64,000 nucleotides of DNA from Candidatus Gastranaerophilales bacterium (GTDB taxonomy: Bacteria > Cyanobacteriota > Vampirovibrionia > Gastranaerophilales > Gastranaerophilaceae), in contig CALVEA010000008.1 of NCBI GenBank assembly GCA_944326455.1, positions 1 through 64,000 of the forward strand, written 5' to 3'. Shown here piece after piece: positions 43,656 through 53,050 of this stretch (within the stretch, counting starts at the first letter, position 1; the number at the start of each line of letters is the position of its first letter). The notes below the pieces were generated by a model. It was not told the origin of the DNA, made no database searches, and saw only the letters and a list, made by a program, of their open reading frames with translations. The position numbers and the translations under genes were made by a program.

Positions 43656-44939
43656 ATGACGCAAGTTGGATCAACAGAATACAAAGCTCTTCTAAACCAA
43701 ATGCAAGGCGTATTTGGACAATTAAGCTCATCAGGTGCCATAAAAGGCAGCTCCTATCTTAATTCTGTTTGGGGCGCAGCTGGCAATGTTGAAGGACTTG
43801 TTAGCGATAACCCTAACCAAAAATCCTCCGCAATACAGGGACTTATCAATAATGTTCTTTCTCTTGTTGAGAAATTAGGTAATCAAGAAGCTTCCAGAGC
43901 CAGAAAAGAAGTAAAAGAAGGCGAAAAAGCAGCTCAAGAACTTACTGAAGAACAAAAGAAAGCTTTGTCAGAATTAAATCAAAGTCTTGAAGAAATTGGA
44001 TCAGACATTGAAAATAAATCCGGTGTAGTTTCCGCTGCTAATGGAACTCTTGATGCTTCTCAGCAGGAATTGGAAGAAAAACAAGAAGAAATTAATAAAA
44101 TAATTGAACAGATTCAGGAAAAGCAAGAAGCATTAAAATCAACAACAGACCCTGCTATGCAAAAAGCTCTTCTTGGCGAAATTCAAGGTTTGTCAGGACA
44201 AATAGCGGGAATTGTCAGCGAAATAGAAGCAATTCAAGCTAATGTTCAAGCTGCCGCTGAAAGTGTTGAACAAGCTGTCGTTGAAATTGAAACAGCTAAA
44301 GGAAACGCTGTTGAAGTTCAAGAAAACGGCGAATTAAAAATCTCAGAACTGGTTCAACAAGGAGCTGAAAAGGTAGCTAATACAACTCAAACACAGGTTA
44401 CCGGTGTTGAAAACGGTATCGTTGCTAAAGCTCTTGAAGCTCAAGCAACAACTACAAGTATTTTACCGGGAATCGGCACTGCAGCTTCCGCAAAACTCAG
44501 CCAAGCTGCTGTGGACCAGGAAATGGCTTCAAGCGTCAGAACAACAGGTGCATTAGGAAATCTAAGAACTCTTATGCAGGGTATCGGCGGTTTAAATGAA
44601 AATATTAATCTTTTAAATACATTCAAAAATTCAATCGGCGGAGCTCTTGAAACATTTAACGGATGCGTAGGCGACTATAATACAAAAATTGAACCTGTAA
44701 TTACAAGTATTGGTTCATTCCTTGGAGACGGCGGAGTTGCAGCTTCAACCGCTGAACTAGATGCCGCAGTTCAAGCTGACCTCCAGAATATAGACAGTAA
44801 GCTCTCAAGCGAAGAACCTGATACAGAAGAATCCTCCGATGAAACAGAAGCAACCGGTGAAGAGCCGGTACAAGAAGACGGCAATTTGAGCGGTTTATTA
44901 ACCCCTGATGTTGAATTCAACCCTTTTGAAATTGCGTAA
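43656..44939 (+). CDS. Lineage-specific coiled-coil protein
   Basis: 427 residues from MTQVGSTEYKALL. No signal peptide. A long coiled coil spans about 80-215 (KALSELNQSLEEIGSDIENK; QQELEEKQEEINKIIEQ). A Gly/Ala-rich helical part and an acidic tail (EEPDTEESSDETEAT) follow. One frame codon TTG earlier at 43647 is too close to AGGAAG. The overall pattern (polar N terminus, coiled coil, small-residue helices) recalls bacterial translocator or effector proteins, without sequence evidence. Confidence 0.72.
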   Translation: MTQVGSTEYKALLNQMQGVFGQLSSSGAIKGSSYLNSVWGAAGNVEGLVSDNPNQKSSAIQGLINNVLSLVEKLGNQEASRARKEVKEGEKAAQELTEEQKKALSELNQSLEEIGSDIENKSGVVSAANGTLDASQQELEEKQEEINKIIEQIQEKQEALKSTTDPAMQKALLGEIQGLSGQIAGIVSEIEAIQANVQAAAESVEQAVVEIETAKGNAVEVQENGELKISELVQQGAEKVANTTQTQVTGVENGIVAKALEAQATTTSILPGIGTAASAKLSQAAVDQEMASSVRTTGALGNLRTLMQGIGGLNENINLLNTFKNSIGGALETFNGCVGDYNTKIEPVITSIGSFLGDGGVAASTAELDAAVQADLQNIDSKLSSEEPDTEESSDETEATGEEPVQEDGNLSGLLTPDVEFNPFEIA

Positions 44940-44974
44940 CCTATTTTAAAATATAAAGATTTTATTAAGTTTTT

Positions 44975-45013
44975 ATTTAGCGAGTGTATTCTTTACACTC
45001 GCTAAATTGTTTT
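44975..45013 (+). terminator. Terminator after the coiled-coil gene
   Basis: ATTTAGCGAGTGTA, TTCTT loop, exact complement, then TGTTTT; the T run is interrupted. Confidence 0.75.
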
Positions 45014-45076
45014 GAGGTGCGGAATAGAGCCTTATTTTTAGTAAAATTTTACCCCTAAACTCCCTTTATACCTTTG

Positions 45077-45105
45077 TTGACAGCAATTTTTCGTTGTGCT
45101 GTAAT
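45077..45105 (+). promoter_or_regulatory. adhE promoter
   Basis: Consensus TTGACA (45077-45082), 17 bp, TGTAAT (45100-45105) with an extended TGC just before it. One of the best promoters in the window. Confidence 0.65.
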
Positions 45106-45147
45106 AATATTAGATACTCGTACTTTAAGATAGGAGATAAAACTAAT

Positions 45148-47799
45148 ATGGCAACAAAAACTAAAAAAACTGTTGAAAATTTAGAAAATGCTCTGAATGC
45201 TTCAAATGTTGTCGAAACACTTGATCAGTTAGAAGTTTTGATTTCTAAAGTTTCAAAAGCGCAAAAAATATTTGCGACTTATTCACAAGAAAAAGTAGAC
45301 GCTATCTTCAAAGCAGCAGCTGCTGCTGCAGATAAAGCACGTATTCCTTTAGCCAGAATGGCTGTTGAAGAAACAGGAATGGGTGTTTTGGAAGATAAAA
45401 TTATTAAAAACCACTTTGCTTCAGAATATATCTATAACAAACATAAGAATGCAAAGACTTGCGGTATTATAAGAGAAGACAAAGCTAACGGTATTAAAAT
45501 AGTTGCAGAACCTTTAGGCGTATTAGCAGGTATTGTTCCTACTACAAACCCTACTTCTACAGCTATTTTTAAATCTTTAATTGCTTTAAAAACAAGAAAC
45601 GGTATTATCTTCTCACCACACCCTAGAGCTAAAAAATGTACTATTGAAGCTGCTAAGATTGTTTTGGAAGCTGCAGTTAAAGCAGGTGCTCCGGAAGATA
45701 TTATCGGATGGATTGATGTTCCGTCTATTGAACTTTCAAACACCTTGATGCAGCACCCTTCTATCGCTTGTATTGTTGCAACAGGCGGTCCTGGTATGGT
45801 TAAAGCAGCATATTCATCCGGAAACCCTGCCCTTGGTGTAGGTCCAGGTAATGCAGCTGCTGTTATTGATGAAACTGCTGATATCAAGATGGCTGTTTCT
45901 TCAATCATTATGTCAAAAACTTTTGATAACGGTATGATTTGTGCATCAGAACAGTCTGTTATCGTTGTTGATGAAGTTTACGAAGCTGTTAAAAATGAAT
46001 TCTTATACAGAGGCGCATATCTATTAAATCAAGATGATGAGAAGAAATTAATTGATCTTCCGTTTATTGACCCTAAACGCGGTACTGCACATCCTGATAT
46101 TGTTGGTCAGCCGGCATCAAGAATTGCAGAACTTGCAGGATTCTCTGTACCTGAAAATGCTAAAGTACTCCTTGCTGAAAGACCTTCCGTTGATTGGGAA
46201 GATCCGTTCTCAAGAGAAAAATTGTCACCAATTTTAACTATGTACAGAGCAAAAGATTTTGAAGAAGCAGCAGAAATGGCTTATGAACTGGTTATCAAGG
46301 GCGGTGCAGGTCACACAGCTGATTTATATACCGATGAACGTAAAAAAGACAGAATTGATAGATATGCTGAAAAAATGCCTACCTGCCGTGTTCTAATCAA
46401 CTCTCCTTCTGCACAAGGCGGTATTGGAGACTTGTTCAACTTCAAACTTGAACCGTCACTTTCACTCGGCTGCGGTTCTTGGGGTAAAAACGCTATATCA
46501 GGTAATATCGGTGTTGAAAACTTATTAAACTACAAAACTGTTGCTGAAAGGAGAGAAAATATGCTATGGTTTAAAGTTCCGCCAAAAGTTTACTTCAAAA
46601 GAGGAGCTACTGACCTTGCTCTTAAAGAACTTGCCGGAAGAAAACGTGCATTTATCGTTACCGACAGATTCCTCTTCAATTCAGGCGCAGTTGATAATAT
46701 AACCAAAGTTCTTGATGAAATCGGTATTGAACACGAAGTATTCTTTGATGTTAAACCGGATCCTACATTATCTACAATTAATCAAGCAATGGCTATTATG
46801 AAACCATTTGAACCGGATGTAATTATTGCACTCGGTGGCGGTTCTCCTATGGACGCAGCTAAGATTATGTGGTTATTGTATGAACAGCCTGACACAAACT
46901 TTGAAGATATCGCTATGAGATTTATGGATATCAGAAAGAGAATCTGCTGCATACCTGACTTAGGTAAAAAAGCTATGATGGTTGCTATTCCTACAACTTC
47001 AGGTACAGGTTCAGAAGTAACTCCGTTTGCTATTATTACAGATGATGAAACTCACGTAAAATATGCAATCGCTGATTACGCTCTAACTCCTAGCATGGCT
47101 ATTATAGACCCTAACTTTGTTGACGGTATGCCAAAAGGTTTAACAGCTGCTTCAGGTATTGATGCTTTAGTTCACTCTTTTGAAGCTTATGTATCTACTA
47201 TGGGTACAAACTTCACTAACTCTAACGCATTAGAAGCAACAAAACTTATTTTCAGATACCTTGAACGTTCATACAGAGAAGGTGCTAACGATCCTATGGC
47301 AAGAGAAAAAATGCACTATGCTGCAACTATCGCAGGTATGGCATTTGCTAACTCATTCCTCGGATTGTGCCACTCAATGGCTCACAAACTTGGTGCAATG
47401 TACCATGTACCTCACGGTGTTGCTAACGCTTTGTTGTTCAGACAAATTATTAAATATAATTCATCTGATGCACCTAGAAAACAAGCCATCTTCCCTCAAT
47501 ACAAATTCCCTTGCGCTAAGATGAAATACGGTCAAATCGCAGATGAATTAGGATTGGGCGGAAACAACGACGATGAAAAAGTCGAACTCCTTATCAAGGC
47601 AGTTGATGAATTGATGGATAAAATCGAACTTCCAAAATCTATTAAAGACTTTGGTGTAGACGAACAAACATTCATGGATAACCTTGATCAGTTAGTGGAA
47701 CTTGCATTCGACGATCAGTGCACAGGCGCTAACCCTGTATATCCATTGATGGAAGAAATCAAGAAAATCTATATCGATGCTTACTACGGTAATGTATAA
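45148..47799 (+). CDS. adhE: Bifunctional acetaldehyde-CoA/alcohol dehydrogenase AdhE
   Basis: 883 residues. Converts acetyl-CoA to acetaldehyde and ethanol, reoxidising two NADH. N-terminal aldehyde dehydrogenase with the catalytic cysteine in NGMICASEQS; C-terminal iron-dependent alcohol dehydrogenase with GGGSPMDAAK and metal histidines in HSMAHKLGAMYHVPHG. Start at MATKTKKT; AGGAG lies 11 bases upstream. Strong promoter and terminator: high expression is likely. An internal AAAGGAGAG precedes the Met that opens the second domain. Confidence 0.96.
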   Translation: MATKTKKTVENLENALNASNVVETLDQLEVLISKVSKAQKIFATYSQEKVDAIFKAAAAAADKARIPLARMAVEETGMGVLEDKIIKNHFASEYIYNKHKNAKTCGIIREDKANGIKIVAEPLGVLAGIVPTTNPTSTAIFKSLIALKTRNGIIFSPHPRAKKCTIEAAKIVLEAAVKAGAPEDIIGWIDVPSIELSNTLMQHPSIACIVATGGPGMVKAAYSSGNPALGVGPGNAAAVIDETADIKMAVSSIIMSKTFDNGMICASEQSVIVVDEVYEAVKNEFLYRGAYLLNQDDEKKLIDLPFIDPKRGTAHPDIVGQPASRIAELAGFSVPENAKVLLAERPSVDWEDPFSREKLSPILTMYRAKDFEEAAEMAYELVIKGGAGHTADLYTDERKKDRIDRYAEKMPTCRVLINSPSAQGGIGDLFNFKLEPSLSLGCGSWGKNAISGNIGVENLLNYKTVAERRENMLWFKVPPKVYFKRGATDLALKELAGRKRAFIVTDRFLFNSGAVDNITKVLDEIGIEHEVFFDVKPDPTLSTINQAMAIMKPFEPDVIIALGGGSPMDAAKIMWLLYEQPDTNFEDIAMRFMDIRKRICCIPDLGKKAMMVAIPTTSGTGSEVTPFAIITDDETHVKYAIADYALTPSMAIIDPNFVDGMPKGLTAASGIDALVHSFEAYVSTMGTNFTNSNALEATKLIFRYLERSYREGANDPMAREKMHYAATIAGMAFANSFLGLCHSMAHKLGAMYHVPHGVANALLFRQIIKYNSSDAPRKQAIFPQYKFPCAKMKYGQIADELGLGGNNDDEKVELLIKAVDELMDKIELPKSIKDFGVDEQTFMDNLDQLVELAFDDQCTGANPVYPLMEEIKKIYIDAYYGNV

Positions 47800-47815
47800 A
47801 ATTAGATAGAATATA

Positions 47816-47858
47816 AAAAGCAGGGCAGACTACTTTAGTCTGCCCTGCTTTTATTTTT
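47816..47858. terminator. Terminator between adhE and a convergent gene
   Basis: 17-bp stem AAAAGCAGGGCAGACTA, CTT loop, followed by ATTTTT. Usable on both strands. Confidence 0.93.
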
Positions 47859-47863
47859 CTCAA

Positions 47864-48196
47864 TTATTCTCTAGAAGACACTCCCTGTACCACTCCTTGT
47901 ATCATAGAAATAGGAAATGTTATTGGTGATAAGAGAACATCAACTATCATTGCACCGACTTGACAAGCTTTGTTATCAACAAGCGCTGCATCTCTTGTAA
48001 AAGCACCTATTGCATAACCCTTAGCATTCATTTCAGCAGGTATGCCATCTTTTTCCTCATACCCTTCCCAAACCGAATATCCAGCCCGTTGTGCTCTTTC
48101 AACCTCTTGACCTGTTAATTTTCCATCACCGGCTACCGCATTTTTTCCGCCGATATCAAATTTTGCAAATCTAAAATCAGATGTAACTGTTGTCAT
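47864..48196 (-). CDS. Small protein with EF-hand-like loop
   Basis: 110 residues. FRFAKFDIGGKNAVAGDGKL followed by TGQEVERAQ resembles a modified EF-hand, with an inserted loop before DGKLTGQE. A Tyr/Trp-rich stretch and a hydrophobic C-terminal segment (VGAMIVDVLLSPITFPISMI) follow. No signal peptide. AAAGGAGAAAA upstream. Shares EF-hand-like character with the 791-residue protein. Function unknown. Confidence 0.7.
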   Translation of the reverse strand: MTTVTSDFRFAKFDIGGKNAVAGDGKLTGQEVERAQRAGYSVWEGYEEKDGIPAEMNAKGYAIGAFTRDAALVDNKACQVGAMIVDVLLSPITFPISMIQGVVQGVSSRE

Positions 48197-48387
48197 AAAA
48201 TTTTCTCCTTTTTAATCTCATTTTTTTCGTGTTTAAACTTTGATTGCAATCTCGTGTTATGTATATATAAAGTTTTTTTGATTCAAATAATTGCTAAATT
48301 TTATGAGACAAAATCTCTAATACTCTAAAATATAGAAATAATGCCTCATTACAGGTTTACAAAACTTAATATAAAATACATTTAAAA

Positions 48388-48409
48388 TCATAAAAATATA
48401 ATTTTATGA
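48388..48409. promoter_or_regulatory. 8-bp inverted repeat before the XRE gene
   Basis: TCATAAAA, six bases, TTTTATGA, about 40 bp upstream of the regulator gene; a candidate self-operator. The remaining 48197-48448 DNA is AT-rich with a TTTACAAAAC word at 48355-48364. Confidence 0.4.
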
Positions 48410-48448
48410 AATTTAACGTATGAAACATTATGTTGTAAAAGGTATAAA

Positions 48449-48775
48449 ATGGGTATAAAAGAAGAATTAGGCAAGAAAATCAAAAGAATGAGACTCAACC
48501 GCGGTCTGACGCAAGAACAATTGGCAGAAATGATAGATGTTTCACAAAGAACATTGAGCGGAATTGAGATTGGAGAAAATTTTGTTACTGCAGAAACTCT
48601 CGATAAAATAATTAAAGCCTTAAATACTACAACAGAAGATCTTTTTGCAACAAATCATTTGAAAAGCGAAAGCGAAATATTAAAAGAAATAAATCAGGGT
48701 ATTAAGTATATTTCTCAAAACCCGCTAAAACTAGATATCTTATATAATGTTGTAAAAAGTTTACTAAAGGAATAG
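48449..48775 (+). CDS. XRE-family transcriptional regulator
   Basis: 108 residues. Helix-turn-helix at about 8-65: KIKRMRLNRGLTQEQLAEMIDVSQRTLSGIEIGENF. The C-terminal 40 residues form a helix (ESEILKEINQGIKYISQNP) that may dimerise. Next to tyrS on the same strand but with a separate -10 box between. Targets unknown. Confidence 0.88.
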   Translation: MGIKEELGKKIKRMRLNRGLTQEQLAEMIDVSQRTLSGIEIGENFVTAETLDKIIKALNTTTEDLFATNHLKSESEILKEINQGIKYISQNPLKLDILYNVVKSLLKE

Positions 48776-48822
48776 AAATAATAAATTCATGATATAATTC
48801 TCTATATTAATGGAGAGTAAAA

Positions 48823-50040
48823 ATGGAAATAAGAGAAGAATTTATTGAACAGGCAAGACAGTTAACAAGAAATGCGGAAGTTTTACCGAGCGGGCTGGAG
48901 GAACTAGCTGCAAAGCTGCAACATGCACATGATACAAACACCCCTTTAAGAGTAAAACTTGGTATGGATCCGACAAGACCGGATTTGCATCTGGGTCATA
49001 CTGTTGTAATGAGAAAATTAAGAGAGTTCCAAAAACTCGGGCATAAAATTGTTTTAATAGTCGGCGGGGCTACAGCTATGATAGGCGATCCTTCCGGCAA
49101 GACTGATACAAGACCTGCTTTAACAAAAGAACAGGTTGAAGAAAATGCTAAAACCTATTTTGAACAAATGTCAAAAGTTCTTGATGTTTCTGATGCAGAA
49201 GTGGTTAATAATGCTGATTGGCTCCATAAAATGAGCTTTACAGAGCTTTTAAAACTGGCTTCTCAAATAACTGTTGCACAAATGATGACAAGGGATGATT
49301 TTGCAAAAAGATATGCGGAAGGCCGTCCTATTGCGATTCATGAATTCTTCTACCCTCTGATGCAGGCTTACGACTCTGTTGCTATTGATTCTGATATTGA
49401 GCTCGGCGGGACTGACCAGAGATTTAATACTCTTCTCGGCAGAGATATTCAAGCAGCTTACGGCAAGAAACATCCGCAGCTTGTAATGATGCTTCCGCTT
49501 CTGGAAGGAACAGACGGTGTTGTTAAGATGTCTAAAACTTATCCGGAACATTGTATATCACTGACTGACAGTGCAAAAGATATGTTCGGAAAACTTATGA
49601 GTATTCCTGACACATTGATTACCCGTTACTATTCACTTTTAACGTATGTATCTCAAGCAGAACTCGTTAAAATGGACAAAGAAATTGAATCCGCTTCTGT
49701 TAACCCTCGTGATATAAAGATGAGATTAGCACATCTTATTACGGAAGAATATCACGGAAAAGAGGGCGCAGACAAAGCACAGGAAGAGTTTATAAATGTT
49801 GTATCCAACAAGGGAATACCGGAAGATATTGAAAGTGTTAAGATTGAATCCGGAGTAAATATATTAGACCTATTGGTAAACCTCAAATTTGTTCAGAGTA
49901 AAGGAGAAGCTAAACGTCTTATTCAAGGCGGCGGCGTTAAACTTGACGGAGAAAAAGTTACAGATATGACCTTGGTTCTTACTCCGGAGATGAACAAAGT
50001 CTTACAGGCAGGCAAAAGAAAGTTCGCCAAACTGGTATAA
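48823..50040 (+). CDS. tyrS: Tyrosyl-tRNA synthetase
   Basis: 405 residues. Class I motif HLGH in RPDLHLGHTVV, KMSK in VVKMSKTYPEH, and a C-terminal S4-type RNA-binding domain (SKGEAKRLIQGGGVKLDG). It belongs to the shorter, TyrZ-like bacterial group. No T-box leader is seen in the 47-bp upstream gap; TATAAT at 48793-48798 lies there. Confidence 0.96.
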   Translation: MEIREEFIEQARQLTRNAEVLPSGLEELAAKLQHAHDTNTPLRVKLGMDPTRPDLHLGHTVVMRKLREFQKLGHKIVLIVGGATAMIGDPSGKTDTRPALTKEQVEENAKTYFEQMSKVLDVSDAEVVNNADWLHKMSFTELLKLASQITVAQMMTRDDFAKRYAEGRPIAIHEFFYPLMQAYDSVAIDSDIELGGTDQRFNTLLGRDIQAAYGKKHPQLVMMLPLLEGTDGVVKMSKTYPEHCISLTDSAKDMFGKLMSIPDTLITRYYSLLTYVSQAELVKMDKEIESASVNPRDIKMRLAHLITEEYHGKEGADKAQEEFINVVSNKGIPEDIESVKIESGVNILDLLVNLKFVQSKGEAKRLIQGGGVKLDGEKVTDMTLVLTPEMNKVLQAGKRKFAKLV

Positions 50041-50043
50041 GTT

Positions 50044-50083
50044 AATATCCCTCTCCGGCGGGGAGGGTCAGGGTGGGGGATAG
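50044..50083. repeat. Dispersed palindromic repeat, copy B
   Basis: Nearly exact reverse complement of 134-174. Its GGTGGGGGA end lies six to eight bases before the cysK ATG and provides the only Shine-Dalgarno-like sequence there. Confidence 0.75.
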
Positions 50084-50088
50084 ATTAA

Positions 50089-50955
50089 ATGATTTACAAT
50101 AACATCTTGGAAACAATCGGAAACACTCCGCTTGTTAAGTATGACAACAATATTTGCTTAAAACTTGAATTTTTTAATCCATCAGGTTCAATAAAGGACA
50201 GGGCTTCTTATTCAATGATTAATGAAGCAATAAAAAGAGGTCAAATTAATCAGGATACCGTAATAATTGAACCGACAAGCGGAAATACCGGGATAGGGCT
50301 TGCAATGTGCTGTGCCGTTATGGGGTTAAAACTTATTATTTGCATGCCGGAAAATATGTCAGAAGAACGCAAAAAAAGCATTTCTGCTTATGGAGCGGAA
50401 CTTGTTCTGACTCCGGCAGATAAAGGGATGCAAGGCTCTGTAGATAAAGCTGATGAGTTGAAAAAACTTTATCCGAATAGCTTTATACCGATGCAATTTA
50501 ATAATTTAGATAATTTAAAATCACATAAAGTAACTGCAAAAGAGATACTTGAGCAAACAGCTTTGGATTCCGGTATTGTTGTGGCAGGAATCGGTACCGG
50601 CGGAACAGCATACGGGCTAAAAGAGTATTTAAAAGGATGGATGGTCTATGGAGTTGAACCGGAGGAGAGTCCTTTATTTACGAAAGGTTATGCGGGAGCT
50701 CATAAGATTCAGGGAATAGGTGCAAATTTTATCCCCGAAAACACAAAGGGGAAAGATTTGGATGGTATACTTACCGTTAAAGGTGATGACGCTATAGAAG
50801 AAGCAAAAAAACTGGCTAAAGAAAAAGGTGTTTTCTGCGGGATTTCAGGGGGTGCTAATCTCAAAGCCGGAAAAGAGCTTGCGCAAAAAATGCCTGATAA
50901 ATTAGTGGTAGTTATAATTCCGGACAGCGGAGAACGGTATTTATCTGTGTGGTGA
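50089..50955 (+). CDS. cysK: Cysteine synthase (O-acetylserine sulfhydrylase)
   Basis: 288 residues, short for the family. PLP lysine in NPSGSIKDRASYSM; EPTSGNTGIGLA is the substrate loop; GIGTGGTAYG binds the cofactor phosphate. The C-terminal DSGERYLS motif is present. Combines O-acetylserine with sulfide. Followed after 21 bp by cysE, which makes its substrate; the two enzymes form a complex in other bacteria. Confidence 0.94.
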   Translation: MIYNNILETIGNTPLVKYDNNICLKLEFFNPSGSIKDRASYSMINEAIKRGQINQDTVIIEPTSGNTGIGLAMCCAVMGLKLIICMPENMSEERKKSISAYGAELVLTPADKGMQGSVDKADELKKLYPNSFIPMQFNNLDNLKSHKVTAKEILEQTALDSGIVVAGIGTGGTAYGLKEYLKGWMVYGVEPEESPLFTKGYAGAHKIQGIGANFIPENTKGKDLDGILTVKGDDAIEEAKKLAKEKGVFCGISGGANLKAGKELAQKMPDKLVVVIIPDSGERYLSVW

Positions 50956-50976
50956 TAAAATAAAAAAGGGAAGCTA

Positions 50977-51618
50977 ATGATAAGACGAGCAATCAAAAAA
51001 ATTAAAGAAGATATAAAAGTAATCTACGAAAAAGATCCGGCTGCAACCAACCTTGCAGAAGTATTGTTTTGTTATCCGGGCTTGCAGGCTCTAATTTCTC
51101 ACAGAATAGCGCACAAGCTTGCTTACTGGGGTGTGCCTTTTATCCCGAGGCTTATTTCTTACTGGACAAGAATATTTACAGGGATTGAGATTCACCCGAA
51201 AGCAAGAATCGGAAACCGATTTTTTATTGACCATGGAGAAGGCGTTGTAATCGGTGAAACGACTATTATTGGCGATGATGTTCTTATATACCAGCAGGTA
51301 ACTTTAGGCGGTACCGGAAACGAACACGGCAAACGGCATCCTACTGTCGGGAATAATGTTATTATAGGAGCCGGAGCTAAAGTTTTAGGTAATATCACGA
51401 TTGGAGATAATGTAAGAATTGGAGCTGGTTCTGTTGTGGTTGATGATGTTCCTGAAAATTCTACAGTAGTCGGAATCCCCGGAAGAGTCGTCCACAGACA
51501 GTTCGTAACTTCAGAAGGGGTCTTAATGCATAACAGAATTCCGGACCCTGTTAAATGCGATATAAACAGACTTAAGTATGAAGTAGAAGAATTGAAAAAT
51601 TTACTCAAAAAAGATTAA
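50977..51618 (+). CDS. cysE: Serine O-acetyltransferase
   Basis: 213 residues. Acetylates serine for cysteine synthesis. Left-handed beta-helix with hexapeptide repeats ([25 protein letters not shown]). The catalytic histidine lies in [16 protein letters not shown] is the acetyl-CoA site. The C-terminal tail does not end in the usual isoleucine, so docking to CysK is uncertain. Confidence 0.94.
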   Translation: MIRRAIKKIKEDIKVIYEKDPAATNLAEVLFCYPGLQALISHRIAHKLAYWGVPFIPRLISYWTRIFTGIEIHPKARIGNRFFIDHGEGVVIGETTIIGDDVLIYQQVTLGGTGNEHGKRHPTVGNNVIIGAGAKVLGNITIGDNVRIGAGSVVVDDVPENSTVVGIPGRVVHRQFVTSEGVLMHNRIPDPVKCDINRLKYEVEELKNLLKKD

Positions 51619-51682
51619 AAAAATCTTGTGCATATCTCCTCCTTTATACTATAATGTACAGAGGTATAAGAGGGATTTAAAA

Positions 51683-53050
51683 TTGGGAAAATATCATTTT
51701 ATAGCAATTGGCGGAATTGGAATGAGCGGGCTTGCAAAATACCTGCTTGAAGAAGGTAATCAAGTTTCAGGCTCCGATATAACGGATAGTAAATATATTG
51801 ATGCTCTGAGAAAACTTGGAGCAAAGGTTAATATAGGACATAGTGAAGACAATCTTCCGGATGATACGGATGTTGTTATACTTTCAACTGCGATAAGAGA
51901 AAATAATCCGGAATTAGTAAAAGCAAAAAGACTTGGAATGAAAATATGCCACCGCTCTGATTTATTGGAAAAAATTGCAGAATCAAGTCAGGAAAAAGGG
52001 AAAGTTTTTATCGGATACTCTGGAACACACGGTAAGACGACAACAAGCGGACTTGCGTCTTTTATTCTGGATAAAGCCGGACTTGAACCTTCGTTTGTAG
52101 TCGGAGGAATTGTCCCTGAGCTTCATACAAATGCACAGCATAAAAGCGGCAGATATTTTGTTGCAGAGCTGGACGAAAGCGACGGAACTATTGTTAAATA
52201 TTCTCCTGATATTACGGTTATAAACAATCTGGAAGCTGACCATACTGATTTTTATAAAGATGGGATAAATTCTCTTGTCCAAACTTTTGAAAAATTCCTT
52301 TCTCATAAAAAAGAAGGTGCAAAGGTTCTTATCAATAAAGATAATCCGGGTGCTTGTCTGCTTAAGGGTAATTTTATAACCTTTGGTTTAAAAGATGCTG
52401 ATTATATTGCCAAAAATATTCAATACACAAAATCAGGTACATATTTTGATGTCTATTATAAGGATGACTTTCTTGCGGATATTTTCTTAAAAGTTTCCGG
52501 AATGCATAATGTTTACAATGCTCTTGCCGTTGCTGCAAGTTTAGCGGAAGCCGGAGAAAACTTGGATTGTATTAAGGATTTATTTTCTGATTTTACCGGT
52601 ATGGGAAGAAGATTTCAGAGAGTTGCGGAGTTTAGCGGTATAGAAGTATTTGATGACTATGCGCATCACCCTACTGAAATTAAGGCAACGCTTGAAGCAG
52701 CTGCTCAAAAATACGGAAAAGAAAATATAGTGGCAGTATTCCAGCCACATAGATACACAAGGCTCCAGAGCCTGTGGGAAGATTTTAAAGGGGCATTTTC
52801 TAACGCTTCAAGAGTAATTGTGACTGATGTCTATTCGGCTTCCGAAGACAAAATAGATGGGGTAAATTCGGAGAAATTTTCTGCAGAGCTGCCGGGGTCT
52901 GAATATATGGGCGGAACAATAGAAGAGGTAGCGAAAAAACTTATGCCTACACTTAAAGCCGGAAATATTGTTATAGGGCTTGGCGCAGGAACTATTACAA
53001 CATTGGGTAAGTATTTAGAAAAAGCTAACGGAGAATTAACTTGCAAGTAG
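51683..53050 (+). CDS. murC: UDP-N-acetylmuramate--L-alanine ligase
   Basis: 455 residues from the TTG at 51683 (GAGGGA eight bases upstream). First amino acid addition to UDP-MurNAc. N-terminal FIAIGGIGMSGLAKYL, ATP loop GTHGKTTTSG, and EADHTDFY plus YAHHPTEI. Opens a cell-wall/division operon. Confidence 0.95.
   Translation: MGKYHFIAIGGIGMSGLAKYLLEEGNQVSGSDITDSKYIDALRKLGAKVNIGHSEDNLPDDTDVVILSTAIRENNPELVKAKRLGMKICHRSDLLEKIAESSQEKGKVFIGYSGTHGKTTTSGLASFILDKAGLEPSFVVGGIVPELHTNAQHKSGRYFVAELDESDGTIVKYSPDITVINNLEADHTDFYKDGINSLVQTFEKFLSHKKEGAKVLINKDNPGACLLKGNFITFGLKDADYIAKNIQYTKSGTYFDVYYKDDFLADIFLKVSGMHNVYNALAVAASLAEAGENLDCIKDLFSDFTGMGRRFQRVAEFSGIEVFDDYAHHPTEIKATLEAAAQKYGKENIVAVFQPHRYTRLQSLWEDFKGAFSNASRVIVTDVYSASEDKIDGVNSEKFSAELPGSEYMGGTIEEVAKKLMPTLKAGNIVIGLGAGTITTLGKYLEKANGELTCK

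Noticed and set aside
45090..45110. Rex operator before adhE
   Set aside because: Only a TTGTG half-site is visible; the second half is absent.
48776..48822. T-box leader for tyrS
   Set aside because: The 47-bp gap is too short and has no T-box core or antiterminator.
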